In this document: piece after piece, positions 28,001 through 38,254 of the stretch
How positions within the stretch are numbered: the stretch's first letter is position 1
Layout of the letters: each line of letters begins with the position of its first letter
The notes under the pieces: model-generated
What the model was told of the DNA's origin: nothing
What the model saw: the letters and a program-made list of their open reading frames with translations, nothing else
Databases searched by the model: none
Made by a program: the position numbers and the translations under genes
Assembly (NCBI GenBank): GCA_029851415.1
Contig: CM056744.1
Coordinates: forward strand, 89,143,907 to 89,207,906
Reading direction: 5' to 3'
Source: Eretmocerus hayati
Taxonomy: Eukaryota > Arthropoda > Insecta > Hymenoptera > Aphelinidae
Length of the DNA stretch: 64,000 nt

Positions 28001-31000
28001 AGCAGGAACCCTCTCAAATACCACTTTGAAACTCCGGTTTCCATCTCATCTCGGATATACATATGGACGATTCTGTGGAAATTATTTTTCCATTTTTCTC
28101 TCAAAAAGCTATTTTATCAGTTTTCCAAAAATACATTTTTTTAATGTAAAAGTTGTATTTCCCACGAGGAGAGTATTTCCAATCTGGGTTTCATAATATA
28201 TTTTTTGGGTAGTTTCTGAATTTCAGTGTTAGAAAATCTCAATTCTCTGCGCGCGCGCAGAAATTTGGGATTTCGACACCATTTTTTCGAAAAGGTTAAA
28301 AAACTTTCTTCAAAATGACCGCTTGCCGAGTGAACTTCCATCAATTAGAACCAAAAAGGCAGCGTCCAAATAATAAAGGTTGAATGAAGCAAGCACTTGA
28401 AGGCATCCAAGCAACCGCTGAAGTGAATACGGTATCTCACATCGTGCTGCTCCTTGTACTGGCTGCTAAAAGTCATTGGAACTTTCGCTCAAATCAACGA
28501 AATTCAATTCAACAAGTGGCCATTTCGGAGGGAATTTTCTCAGCTTTTCGGAAACAAAAATGATTTCAAAATCCCAAATTCCTGCGCATGCGCAAGACAT
28601 TGAGGTTTCTCATCATGAGAGTTCAAAAATAGCCGAAAAACAGCTGAAAACCCGAAAAACTAGATTAAAAATGTTTTTGTTCACAAGAAGACAACTTTTC
28701 CCTTGGAAAAATGTATTTATGGAAAACAGAAGAAACAGCTTTGTGGGAAAAAAATGAGGAATTAATTTTTACGGAATTGCCTATTTATAACCGAGGTGAG
28801 ATGGAAAGCGAAGTTTCGAAAAGGTTTTTGGTAGGCTTTCTCCTCATCTTTCAGATGCGCCAAACCATGCCCCCGTATCGGAAATTGTCTTTAAGGTATA
28901 AGGATTTTAGTGTAAAAATTGACGAGACTTGTGCAACAAAAGAAAATTCAAGAATAATTTTGATTAGTGCGCCAGGGTCCGAAAATTTTTTTTTAATTGA
29001 TCCATGATGGCAGATGTTCATATTTTGACCTATGGAATCGAAAAAGTTCACTTAGAAAGAAATCTGGAAAAGTAGCCAGGAGGCCTGGAGTAAGCAATCT
29101 GACAAGCTTGCAAACTCAATATACCTAACTGAAAAAAATTCAAGCAACTGGCGACAATGAGCGTTGATTATTGATTGATACATATGATCTATTTATTTGT
29201 GATTATAAAGGCCTTATCAAAAGATATATTGTGAAGACGCTAGACAGATACGAAAGAAGCGAATTCCCTCACTTTTCTTTTCAACCATTCTATTTGAAAT
29301 GTTTTCAAGTTGAATCAAGATGAGATAGAATAAGTAGTGCCACTTGATGGAAGTAACAATATTCGAGCATATTTTATCGATTTGACATCGGTCGTTGGCT
29401 TAATAAGATTCTATTACTGAATTACATCGATCCCTGTATAATAGGCTCTAGGTTTGGATGAAAATTCCCTTATCGACGCAAATCATTCCTCTACTAAATT
29501 TTTTACTCAGTCACCTATGTTACAATTTGAAGCAAACAGGCGACTCATCGTATTGTTGAATATTTGATAGGTGTTGGCTCTTCTGGCGCATGTCGAGATA
29601 TAGTTACTTGGGTGACGATGCAGTGGATGAGGGGGTTGAACGAGAAACGTGTGTAAGAGTATAGTTCATCAAAACACCACTCACAATCGGTGAAAGATTG
29701 CCATCTTTCTTGCTTATACGTAAAATCCGGTATTCGAGGTTTGCGCGTCCGCGAATCCCGTATTCGCGGCGAGATGAATTGAGACCCGTCATTTGCAATT
29801 CTCTAGGCAGAAAATTTCTTGAAAATTTCAGAATTTCAGAGAAAAATGCTTGAATGTCTATCAAAACGTCATCTCAGCGTAGCTAGGCTTACGATTTTTT
29901 AACAGAACTTGCACTTACACGAGAGCATTGATTTGGATCAGCTGTAAAAACATTCAGTTGTATCCGTGCAAAGGAGATTAAACAAGTTTTGGTAAATTCT
30001 CCAGAACCGAAAAACATTGAACAGCCTAACTCGTTCTCCCAGCACGGATAATTTCGCGGGGGGAGGGGGGAGGCTCCAGTCCTAAGCGCAATCAAAGATT
30101 TTCTAGTTTTTGACCCAATTATTTCCAGGATTGACTTCATTTCAAGATGTGCTGCTCTTGAATCATATCGAACAATGCAAGAAGATCGTCTCCTCGGTGA
30201 ATACAACAATCTCGAATAACGTCGTTCTTCTCCAGACAACAATAACTCGATCCTTTCATTTTTGTAAAGCATTTCGATTTTGAAATCATGCTTGACTATT
30301 TTTTATTTCATCCTCACGTTTGTAGTGCAATCTTGAGTGCATAATGTTTATGTAAGTAAGTGAGAAAACTTGGAACAATAAATGATAACTATCGTCAACC
30401 GAGGTTACTTTAAACCAACGGGGTAACTTTGAACTCTCGTTTGGATTCCTGAAATCAGCAAAGTAGGGATGCGCAAGGGTTTTCGTACTCATTTGCTTGG
30501 TAGACGCATGCGTGGAGAACATTTGGCTCCGGTGTGGAAATCCCTATCAGCTGTGAGTGGCTGGAAAACGAGCTGGAAAGCATGGTTTTGGAGTAAAAAA
30601 GGACTCTATTCAGTATTTTCGTTCCAAAATTATGCTTCCCAGTCATATACAGCTGAAGGGGACTTCCACACCGGTGCAAAATATTGCCTATAAGCATGTG
30701 ACTATGAAGCAAATCAGTACTCAAGAATTCAAAAGAGTGTTCAAAGTTACCCCGTCTGTTCAAAGTAACCCAATTGCCGATACCAGGAAAAACGATGATT
30801 TTCATCCGCGACAGTCCCCCCTTTTCCGTAAGAGCGATACTTCCGTATTCACGCATTCGGTATTCGCGGTATTTTTTGAGAAAGTACCAGGGTTTGACAA
30901 ATAACGCTAGTTTCGTTATGGTGCGTTATTAACGAAACTCTCGGATATCTGTTATGATATTCGTTATTTCGTTAAATGGTGGGTAGAATTCCGTTATGTT

Positions 31001-34000
31001 TTTTTCGTTACGTTACTAGGATAACGTTAAAATCATAACGAATTGAATTTTGTTTCGTTATGAGTTTCGGTATTTTTAACGAAACGTATAACGAAATTCA
31101 TGTGGATAACGTTATTCGAAACTAACGAAACTAATAACGAAATTGAGTAACGTAATTTCCAAGACATTCCGTTAAAGTTTTCCGTTACGTTAACATAACA
31201 AAATTCTTTTCCGAGTTTCGTTACGTTATTTTTTCCATTATATTCACTGCCGCTCATAAGTTCTGAGTAAACGCAATATTACCCTCTCTGAAAATGACGG
31301 TATCTCGGATTCTATGCGTCGTAGGAGAATTTTGAAAAAAGTATCTCCGAATACTTCGTTGTACCCACCAACCTAGTCTATCTCTGGCGCGTTAGGAATC
31401 AGTCATATCCGATCTTCTCTATTTAAGGCCCTCGTGGGGCTAAAGTTCGTCCTGATCACTTGGCGAAAGACAAAAAACGAAACGAAATACAATTTCCATT
31501 TCGTTGCGTTACTCGCGGAAGTAACGTAACGAAATTAATTATAATGTGAATAACGTTACTCGAATACCGTAACGAAACTCAAATACTTGAACTTCTTTAC
31601 GGTATTAATAACGTTATTCACACATAACGTTATTCACGTAAGAGTCGAGTTTCCTTACTATGAAATAACGTTTTTAATAACAAAACGAAATCCAAGGATT
31701 GGAGTTTCGTTACGTTCTTGTATTACGTTAGTAACATTACGTTACGGTATTTGGTTATGTTATCCTAACGTAACGAATTCACCTCGTAATTTCGTTTTTT
31801 GTCATAATAACGTAACATAACGAAATCGATAACGCGATTTTGTTATGTTACTTGTCAAACCCTGGAAAGTACACTATAAAAAGTCTGCGATGTCAAATCA
31901 TTCCATCGAATGACATCAGATCCACAATGGAATTGGAGCTTTTACCAAAATTTTTGTAAATTGACGCGACTTTTTAAACTTACGGTATTCAGCATGGGTA
32001 ATCGGAGGACATCGTGCTGAGCATAGTAAATTTCCCATGCCAGGCTGACTTCGCTAAGGAAATTTACATGCACGCGTGTAAACCTCTGCTCATTATGATG
32101 TCTCCCAGATAACCTTATGCTCAGCAGCGTAAATTTCATAAAAATTCTAGCAATGTAATTACTGCCTCTCTGATTCGAGTATTATAAGCAAGGTTTTCCA
32201 TCGAACGAGTGAGTAATATAAACTTCAGATTGTCAACTCCGAATAACGTTTGCGATGTATCAAATTTTCTTGAAAGAATAGTTCTTTGGAATTGTGACAA
32301 TATTCATGAAAATACGTCTCACTACTCCTTGTGGGTGACTTTTTAAAATTTGTCGATCTTCTACTCATGATTAAATTTTTTTCAATAGTATCATTATTCC
32401 ATATCGAGTTGAGATTTATAAAATTCATAGTCATTTCGTAGGAATCTACTAGATTGGCTCAACGACCCTTTATCAATCCCCTATTCACATTTTAATTCAC
32501 GCAGACATGAAAAACCATACTAAATTAGCCCTCAACTCCCCGTACATATATTTTAATACCGCGATTCACGCGAAAAATTTAGCTCCACGAAAATTACAGC
32601 TATACAGCTAATCAGAGTCTCAAATCACGCGAGTTTCTCGACGCGTGAACCATCACCATACACATCACACATCGCTCAGCAGCTCGTATATTCGCAAGAA
32701 TCGGGAGGTAGTATAAAGGGGCGAGTCAGTCAAGCCAACCGATTTTTGCTGCGATTTGTACAACAACAACCAAAGTAAAGCACATCGCGCCACGCACGCG
32801 CACGCGATTCATGAAATGAAGGTGGGATGATGGATACACACTGACATGCCACCCAATCCAATTCTGCACTTTTGATGCGGTTGTATATGCATGTGTGTAT
32901 ATATATAGAGGTATGGCTGAAAATTGCTCTCTGGAAGCCCCGCTGATTTTGAGAGAGAGAGAGAGAGAAAACCCACCCACCCATGCGGCACATTTCACCC
33001 ACCACCTACCGGGAGCTGCTCTGGCTGCTGCTGCTGGCTCTTCTTAGGGCGCAATATTCAAGCTGAAGCGCCGCGCCGCGCGCAACGAGTTTTGCGAATG
33101 AAAAATCGCTTCAAAAAATGTTGAGGAGAGTGACCGGCTCTTCTGATAAACTTGCTCTGATATTTTAACAACCGGCCTTATAAATACATAATTTATATGT
33201 GCATATGAGTGATTCCGCCGAAAGTGGGATTTTTTGGGTCCAAAATTGTCACGCGGGGAGTGACTTGGGTCAAAAAGTTATTTCAACTCCAGACGAGTAC
33301 CAGCGGCTTGTTGCAGTTGAGTTTTTACTTGTTCGGGCACAAAAAAGGAGAACTCAAGAACCACGTATCTCAAAATTGAAGCCAGACGATGATATATGAC
33401 AAGTTTTAAGTGTCGAAGAAGAGGATGGCGGAATGGCCAGGGACGGAAAGGACATTTCAATCCTTGATAAAGCAGTACAAAATACGGGGTGTTAGGATCG
33501 TTTTGGAAACTCTCAGCATATGTATTTGCGCACCTAGAAAATACATCTAAGAATATTGCTATAATGTACATTCTAAGCCTTAGTAACACGAGGGAGCTTG
33601 GAACACGGAAAATCTCACTTTCCGCGGAATCATCCATATATAGTTGTGGATGAGTGCAAGGACGCAGAGTTTGCGTGCATGCCCTGCAAGTTCCATGCCC
33701 GTTGAGAAGAAGAAGAAGAAGAACAAGGTATATGTATATTTTCAAGAAATAAATATATATATATAAATGTAACCTTAAACGTGCATGCGTGCAATGCAAG
33801 TCACAAGTGCATCATCAGAACCGGCCGCGGTGCAACGAGCGCGCTATGAGCGAGGGAGGCTTTCGTATTTATGAGGGAGGGGCAGTTTTCAGAGCACCAA
33901 TGTGGTATGGATGGCTCTGCGCAGGTTTATAATATGCTCTCTCTGGGTTTTACCTATATATATAATTTTCTTATATATGACAGAGATTTGCTGCAAGAGT

Positions 34001-34047
34001 GAGTGAGATGGTCAGAGTTGAGTACATGTTCTGTGTTCCGAGGGTGC

Positions 34048-34083
<36 letters not shown>

Positions 34084-34859
34084 CTCGCTCTCAAGAGTCG
34101 CGCAGCCGCTGATGGAAAAGCATCGCGCGGGCCATAGCGAGCTCTTGAGCTGGCTTGCTGGTGCTGCAGTCAGTCAGTTCAGTCACGCCGAGACTCGGGA
34201 CATAAATTAATCCTATGCATTTAAAATCGTTCTTCTCGTGATTAAAAAAAAAATAATAATAATAAAATTCAAGTAACAATGATAAAATACGTACCTCAAT
34301 GTTGTTACGTGCCTCCTCGGCCTTGCACATTTTATTAACCAATTCAACCGGGTCAAAATCGCCGGCCTCACTTGCAAAAGCCTCCAGGTCCTGTGCGATA
34401 GTGATCGAAAAAATTATTATCAGTTGTTTTTTTTATGATTTTTTAAAAAATAAACTCGTGGATACATTTTGTAGTGCAATAATAACATTGAAAAATTATT
34501 ATAATCCCGAGGTGTATTTCAAAACGTGTGTAAGCTGAGAGCTGGAAACCAGCGTGATCAAGGTGCATATCATCATCATCATCATCATCCCGGAAGATTT
34601 TTACGAGAATAGTGCGCCTGACGACAACTGAAGATGATCATAATAATATGAGGAGCCGAGTTCAACGACGTGAGTACAACAACAAGAAAGTGCATCTATC
34701 GGACATCATCACGGAAGATTTGTTAGAGAGTGACAAGTTATCCAGAAATTATAGCTAAAGAATTTAGATCACGAAAAAAAAAATTTGTCGCCGTCTTTGA
34801 GGTTAGGTTTCTCGACCGAACGAGAGCAGAAGGCGTGCGGGCGGGGACGAGCTTACCAT
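10076..34859 (-). CDS. COG7: Conserved oligomeric Golgi complex subunit 7 (COG7), complete, 10 exons
   Basis: Coding exons, 5' to 3' on the minus strand: 34857-34859, 34295-34390, 19331-19516, 18562-18865, 17954-18147, 16269-16775, 11132-11252, 10864-11037, 10340-10798, 10076-10248. Total 2217 nt = 738 aa plus TAG, close to the roughly 770 aa of vertebrate COG7. All introns are GT-AG and phases close exactly. Residue stretches shared with known COG7 run in order: VNASLEETSQ / NMPKVLRD (about 50-70), LKNRLEAIASPKLVQAFT (about 180-195), DRLPQLLKYY (about 210), EYITQVGQYLMTLP (about 585), ACKQLATDI (about 675) and APEDYQ near the C terminus. COG7 belongs to lobe B of the eight-subunit COG tether on the cytosolic face of the Golgi, which captures retrograde vesicles carrying glycosylation enzymes. 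The first 100 residues are coiled-coil-like, as expected for a CATCHR tether. The ATG forms the last three bases of exon 1, directly followed by GTAAGC. Intron 2 is about 14.8 kb and intron 6 about 5 kb; both are full of transposons. Same strand as the gene to the left. Confidence 0.97.
11747..11820 (-). other. tRNA-like sequence in the left fold-back arm (mirror copy)
   Basis: Exact mirror position of the cassette in the right arm (coordinates add to 27599). B box on the minus strand at 11757-11767, A-box-like word at 11800-11811. Same judgement: tRNA-derived, not a functional tRNA. Confidence 0.5.
15779..15852 (+). other. tRNA-like sequence in the right fold-back arm
   Basis: Contains TGGCCACGGGAG (A-box-like) and GGTTCGAGTCC (canonical B box) at tRNA-like spacing, followed by CCACGCACTCC. 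The 5' side does not pair with this 3' end into a good acceptor stem, and the anticodon stem is poor. It is therefore a tRNA-derived (SINE-head-like) cassette rather than a working tRNA gene. It could still act as an internal RNA polymerase III promoter. Confidence 0.5.
19925..20958 (-). pseudogene. Truncated, inactivated LINE (Jockey/I-type) reverse transcriptase in COG7 intron 2
   Basis: On the minus strand, translation from about 20958 gives a clear non-LTR reverse transcriptase core in order: NWNRASVTPLAK, SDTRPIAQFPEASKILERLV, SQSGFRPSDSTRTALL, VLISFDFSKAFDTVPHT (first catalytic Asp), SSGVPQRSCLGPLLF, then IIYADDTQIY with the YADD box, then NGLKLNSKKT. It ends with the downstream motif SLGVHISSKLDW. 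In-frame stops interrupt it at about 20379 (TGA) and 20091 (TAA). The usual Gly in the VPQGS box is Arg here. The endonuclease domain and 3' end are missing. So this is a dead fragment, in the same orientation as COG7. Confidence 0.9.
21028..21870. mobile_element. MITE with ACCGTCAAATTGGGTAA ends
   Basis: The left end ACCGTCAAATTGGGTAACTT, followed by TGGTAC, is matched in reverse complement at 21845-21870 with one mismatch. The motif GTACCAAAGTTAACCC and variants recur inside (for example near 21430 and 21480), giving a periodic, palindromic character. The ORFs inside show no transposase motif. Resident in COG7 intron 2. A second, shorter element at 30390-30782 shares the GGGGTAACTTTGAAC-type motif. 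Confidence 0.65.
22045..22175. repeat. Dispersed repeat with GACCCTTGCCTCG...CGGCTCGG core (copy 1)
   Basis: Shares ordered words with copies at 43655-43795 and 63300-63445: GCATAAAAT, a CACCT.GCTC stretch, GAGGTTCTCCGCTTCCGAG, a GATTATT..GACCCT core, and CGAAAACCAATC. The left part is a partial inverted copy of the right part in the best-preserved 63-kb copy. No coding content. Confidence 0.5.
22255..22515. repeat. Short inverted-repeat element (AGTCTCCTYTYACC arms)
   Basis: The left arm contains TAGGGATAGTCTCCTCTTAC and GATGAAACCCAGAGCCG. The right arm reverse complement contains TGGGGACAGTCTCCTTTCAC and AGTGAAACCCAGGGCCG. About 85 bp per arm with roughly 80% identity, so an old MITE. No reliable target duplication. 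Confidence 0.5.
22602..22963. repeat. Inverted repeat flanked by a 13-bp direct repeat
   Basis: The 13-mer AGTCGCCAATTTA occurs at 22602-22614 and 22951-22963. Between them lies a strong inverted repeat, about 70 bp per arm: GTTGATTATTTGGTCTCATC and onward to GGACGGTGGGGAACTAAATA, at 22660-22715 and mirrored at 22890-22945. The 13-bp repeat resembles a target duplication, but one this long is atypical for a MITE. Confidence 0.5.
22985..23165. repeat. Palindromic repeat with GACCCTCGCCTGCGGCTCGG core
   Basis: Arms GTAAAACCTATTACTCGCAT and ATCACTCGGACGCGAATAAAAC surround the core CCGACCCTCGCCTGCGGCTC. The core is nearly identical to that at 63350-63380, but the arms differ, so a common core sits in different palindromes. 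Confidence 0.45.
23609..25128. mobile_element. 1.5-kb DNA transposon with ~205-bp TIRs and AATA target duplication
   Basis: The left end CACGGTGAGCTTGAACCAAG and the ~205 bp following it are mirrored at 24922-25128, about 90% identical. AATA directly precedes and follows the element (23605-23608, 25129-25132), a plausible 4-bp target duplication. The 1.1-kb interior has no long ORF and no transposase motif, so it is non-autonomous. It lies in COG7 intron 2. Confidence 0.8.
25262..26233. mobile_element. Mirror-image array of 'CACGAAGA..AACAC' units bounded by TIRs
   Basis: The ends ATATCGACGCCTCTTACGAA and the reverse complement at 26214-26233 match exactly. GACT flanks both sides (25258-25261, 26234-26237), extendable to TGACT. 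From 25280 to about 25690 there are about 14 units of 24-30 bp reading CACGAAGANTAACACTTAC. From about 25720 to 26215 about 17 units read the opposite way (GTAAGTGTTAGTCTTCGTGG). Unit copies vary, for example CGAAAAGTAACAC and CGAAGACTATAAG. Built like a fold-back DNA element whose whole body is subterminal repeat. No coding content. Confidence 0.85.
26965..27195 (-). other. Orphan ORF with signal-peptide-like start
   Basis: The second Met opens MRIFKIFWFSIFFLACNQ, a good signal-peptide-like stretch, and the codon for Gln is directly followed by GTATTT, a possible splice donor. A CAG acceptor lies about 300 bases further on at 26817, but no frame there continues convincingly. It lies within COG7 intron 2 on the same strand. 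It may be the first exon of a small secreted-protein gene or chance. Confidence 0.15.
27713..29068. repeat. Old fold-back repeat (~650-bp diverged arms)
   Basis: Words of the left arm (GAACATCTGCCACCAT, GACCCTGGTGCACCGATCAAAAT) recur inverted in the right arm (ATGGCAGATGTTCATATT, GATTAGTGCGCCAGGGTCC). Paired coordinates add to about 56781. The arms show many substitutions and small gaps, much older than the fold-back at 11.5-16 kb. A separate hairpin (27901-27971) interrupts the left arm. Confidence 0.7.
27901..27971. repeat. 71-bp near-perfect hairpin
   Basis: AGGGCCGTATTCTAAATTTT is mirrored by AAAATTTAGAATACGGGCCCT with only a few central bases unpaired. Nothing equivalent is seen in the opposite arm of the surrounding fold-back, so it looks like a later insertion or a tiny MITE. 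Confidence 0.6.
29069..30389. other. COG7 intron 2, no feature recognised
   Basis: AT-rich intronic sequence. A G-rich run lies at 30055-30073, and TATTCGCGG/TATTCGAGG words recur near 29730, 29765 and 30855. No gene or complete element was recognised. Confidence 0.4.
30390..30782. mobile_element. Palindromic MITE with TATCGNCAA...GGGGTAACTTTGAAC ends
   Basis: Left end: TATCGTCAACCGAGGTTACT, then ACGGGGTAACTTTGAAC. Right end reverse complement: TATCGGCAATTGGGTTACTT, then ACGGGGTAACTTTGAAC. The interior also folds: GGCTCCGGTGTGGAAATCCC near 30525 pairs with GGGGACTTCCACACCGGTGC near 30665. Motif similarity to the 21028-21870 element suggests one family. Confidence 0.65.
30888..31864. mobile_element. 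hAT-type MITE with perfect 8-bp target duplication
   Basis: CAGGGTTTGACAAATAAC at the left end pairs with GTTACTTGTCAAACCCTG at the right. GAAAGTAC occurs immediately outside both ends (30880-30887 and 31865-31872). A CAGGG terminus with an 8-bp duplication is the standard signature of the hAT superfamily. The 977-bp body is almost wholly alternating TAACGAAA / CGTTATTTCGTTA words, so it is self-complementary throughout and encodes nothing. In COG7 intron 2. Confidence 0.9.
31873..33206. other. COG7 intron 2, no gene recognised
   Basis: AT-rich intronic sequence, with a (GA)n stretch near 32950 and a GCTGCTGCTG run near 33025. Overlapping minus-strand frames at 32726-33005 arise from a compositionally simple patch and have no family features. 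Confidence 0.4.
33207..33634. mobile_element. MITE with GTGATTCCGCCGAAAGTGGG ends
   Basis: Left GTGATTCCGCCGAAAGTGGG and right reverse complement GATGATTCCGCGGAAAGTGA. CATAT lies outside each end (33202-33206, 33635-33639). The same termini, including an internal CCGTGTTCC word, delimit the larger nested element at 51701-54181. Confidence 0.7.
34051..34081. repeat. (GA)15 microsatellite near COG7 exon 2
   Basis: An uninterrupted GA run about 210 bases downstream of COG7 exon 2, inside intron 2. GAGA tracts can bind GAGA factor in insects, but simple slippage explains it equally well. Confidence 0.9.
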
Positions 34860-37800
34860 GCTTCCAAATATTGTTGTGATATGTTTCTCGAACGATAAAT
34901 CAACGACACAAAGTGTTCACTAGGTCACTGAACCGCGCCCATCGTTTCAATCAGCTGTTGATATGGTCAACCTGGAAATTTTTAGTTTCCTTCGAAATAT
35001 ATTGTTGTCGGGTTGAACTTGGTGCAGAACTTGAGAGCAATTCTCGCGCACTGACATGCCACGGATATATATTGCTATCGCGTCGATGTAGAGGTGGTAC
35101 CTATATCCCCGTATTCCCCGTGCATGCGCTCGCTGGCTGCCATGCTGTCAAGTTTATAACCGGGGAATAAGAGGAAAGCGTGCGAGTGGGTGACGTTTTA
35201 GTTATATGGGATGACAGCCGACGACGATGCGAGTAAAATCCGATCTCTAAAACGCTGAATAATTACTGAGATGCACTTTGGAAGCCACATGTACTTGTCT
35301 TTCTCAAGTAGAGTACATCTTTTAAATCGTTTGATAAAATATTCATACATTTCTGAGAATTTGTGGTTGTAGGTGTAGGGGATGAAATATATGTTACGAG
35401 CTCGACTCATCCCACCCTCGCTATCCGCGGTAAAATCAACGCCCGATTCTCTGGGCTGACACCCTCCTATATTTACCTAGTTACGACGATGTGATTATCT
35501 CCATTCTAGATGAGAGTTGACGCAAATGTTTATCACGCTTTCGGTGTTACTGGATGACAAACCAAACATGTAGATTGATCGAGTTCGGTACAGTCAGTGT
35601 TTCTTTTTCATTTACGTAGGATGATCGAATGCTATTGGGTGATTCGAGGATTATAACGGATTCTTTTGAATTTTTCGAATTATTGGAATGCGAGTGATTT
35701 GACTGTTCGAACAGTTTTGTTGTGATTACGTTGGGTGGATCAATAATTCTGACTTTGAGCAGAAAGTAAAATCAAATGGATGAATGAAAAGCTGCTGGGG
35801 AGTGGAATCTCTTTTACACCTCGTTTTACACTGTGAGGATTGAAAGTAATGTTTGCAGTTCACGGAAATATTGATTTAAACTTAATCATAGTTTTATGTG
35901 CATAAACGGGAGCTCTTATTATAGAGCAGAATGCAGATGATATCTGATAAAATACAATCGTTCTTGATATCTCTTGGACTCTGTGTTTTTGTTTTTTCTA
36001 GAATGTTTTTCTAAATTGAATTCATAACCGACAATTCTACGAACTGCCTTATCGCCTTTCCTAAATGTGATCGAATTTTTTTTGAAAAATAGTGATACAG
36101 AACTCCACTATGCTTACTAAAATTCAGCACTTTTTCAGTGTCACGTAGATAAGACTTTTCGTCCTCGCAGTTGCTATTGCGGCATTTTTTCACTGGGAAC
36201 ATCAGTTTTGCGAGCATTCGTGATAATATAAAATACTATGGTGGAAAAATGACTTTAACCATGTTGCATCAGTTTTCAGAAAAATCTGGAGTAATCCAAT
36301 GTAGTTGAAAAATATCTTGGAATGTGTCAACTTAATTTCATCGAATCAAAATGAAGTCAATCTTCAGGCATGTTTAGTTTTTCGTACTATTCAAATTCGC
36401 TAATTTACAGTTGCTTATACTGTAATAATATGAATGCAACGCCTCTCGTACAACGCTCTTTGCACGGTTTTCGTGATTCTCATTTGCTACTTGAAGCAGC
36501 ATTTTTCTTTTCTCAAACCGGATTGCGACTCGAAGAGCTCGAGTCTACTGCTTTTATTGATTTTCAACTTGGTGCATATTATAAGAGTCTTAAACTTTCA
36601 TTTCAGCAAAAATTTCTAGAATATTCCTCTCAATAAAACATCAGAGACCCTCCTCTCTTGGGGGAAAAAATTTTTGCTGGAAGACGAGTAATGCTTTATG
36701 GAGCGCTTTCAAATTGCTGCGAATGCTTTCACATAAGTGAAGTATTAAAATCATAATTACCAGAGAATGAAAAACTTTTTTCCCGCATTCGCATCTATTT
36801 CATATATCTAACCCAGTTTTCAGTTGATCCATTCTACTTTATAATTGACTGAATATAAATCGAGTTACCAGAGTTTTCTGTCCAACTTTTATGAGGTGGT
36901 GTTTCATTTTTCATCGCGATATTATGAGACAAGAATGTTTGGAAAACTGATGCCCCAGCGATTTTTCTGAATATATAAGCTCTAGTAATATTTCTTTTCT
37001 TCTCCACTCAACAAAATTCTTCAAACTCCTCCTCAAATCTCAACGGTGTCATATCAACCTACGCTATTCATTATTAATTTGATACAATGACTGAAAATGA
37101 ACGATGGTGAATGAAGTCGCGGTAAAGAACTGCCTGTTAGAAATTGAACCGAATGGAATCTTGAATTTTTAATCCAACACTCAAACAAAACCTGCTTAAC
37201 TCCCTAGGCATAACTTTTCGCATGATTTATGTACGATGACAGGCATTACCGCAAAACAGATTCTTTGAACTCAGCAACGTCTATAGTTGCAAGTAAAAAC
37301 TGTGCAAGATAAATAATGTATGAAACGGTTTCAATGAGGAAATCTGAAGAATTTCTTCAACGATTCTTGTGTTATAAATGATGCATCACCGATGCATAAC
37401 GAATTTAGCTCACTTTCAAACTAGTAATCAAAGATTCTGACTGGATTACAATTTGATGCATGTATAGAGTATTAATATAGAAGCCCATAGATGCGAGAAT
37501 GCTGAATTTAAAATTCCATGAAAGATGTGGAAAATTGAAATGAATACCCATCCATCACTCAATTCTCTTTTTTGACATTCCTTTTTAAAGTTTAGACAAA
37601 GATAATAAGGGTAACTAAAGAAAAGTTCTTTCGCGCCGATCCTGCTCTAGTGTCAATTTGGGTCAAGAGTGCAAATGGTAAATTCTTTTTCAACGATCAA
37701 CTCATGAGAAATTTCTCTCGTTTCGGAAAACGAATTTTGATGATCCAGGTCAGCAGTCACCCATTACATGATATAAAAACTGTTCCACAAACTTCTTGAA

Positions 37801-38254
37801 ATAACGAAACCAAATGATTTTATCGCAAAGTTCTTCCTCTTATCGATCAAAAAATTCAAGTTCCTGGTAAAAGAACCGCATATACAAGAAATCATGACGA
37901 TATGACTAAGACGAATTCTAAACGAATGACTACAAATATCTGCTTCTCACGTGATTTCTGCAACTATCTTGAGTAAAATACAGATTGGTGGACCAGGGTT
38001 GCATGTTCAGAATAATTTCATGATTTTCGACGTGTCCACAAACAATCAGGAAATTGGCTGTCGCTCTGCCAGCTGCTGTAAGGAAAGAGTTGAAGTCTGA
38101 CTCATCTTTGAAAAACTTTTGCTTCAAAAGTTTCCAGGTTTCCCAAACTCAGAGAATGAGAAGTTTCAAGATACTTCTGACTGCCTCGCTGACCACGCAA
38201 CGAGAAGCCATCGCGATATCTGAGAAACCTCGCCACGAAATGAAGGAATAGGAT
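34860..38254. other. Upstream region of COG7, no gene recognised
   Basis: The COG7 exon 1 leader should start here, just right of 34859. The first 300 bases are moderately GC-rich with no obvious TATA box. From 35200 to 38250 the sequence is AT-rich with only short frames and no recognisable family. Confidence 0.4.

Noticed and set aside
33278..33799. 173-codon minus-strand frame
   Set aside because: Runs through a MITE end and a GAA/ATAT microsatellite (Tyr/Ile and Leu runs); low-complexity artefact.
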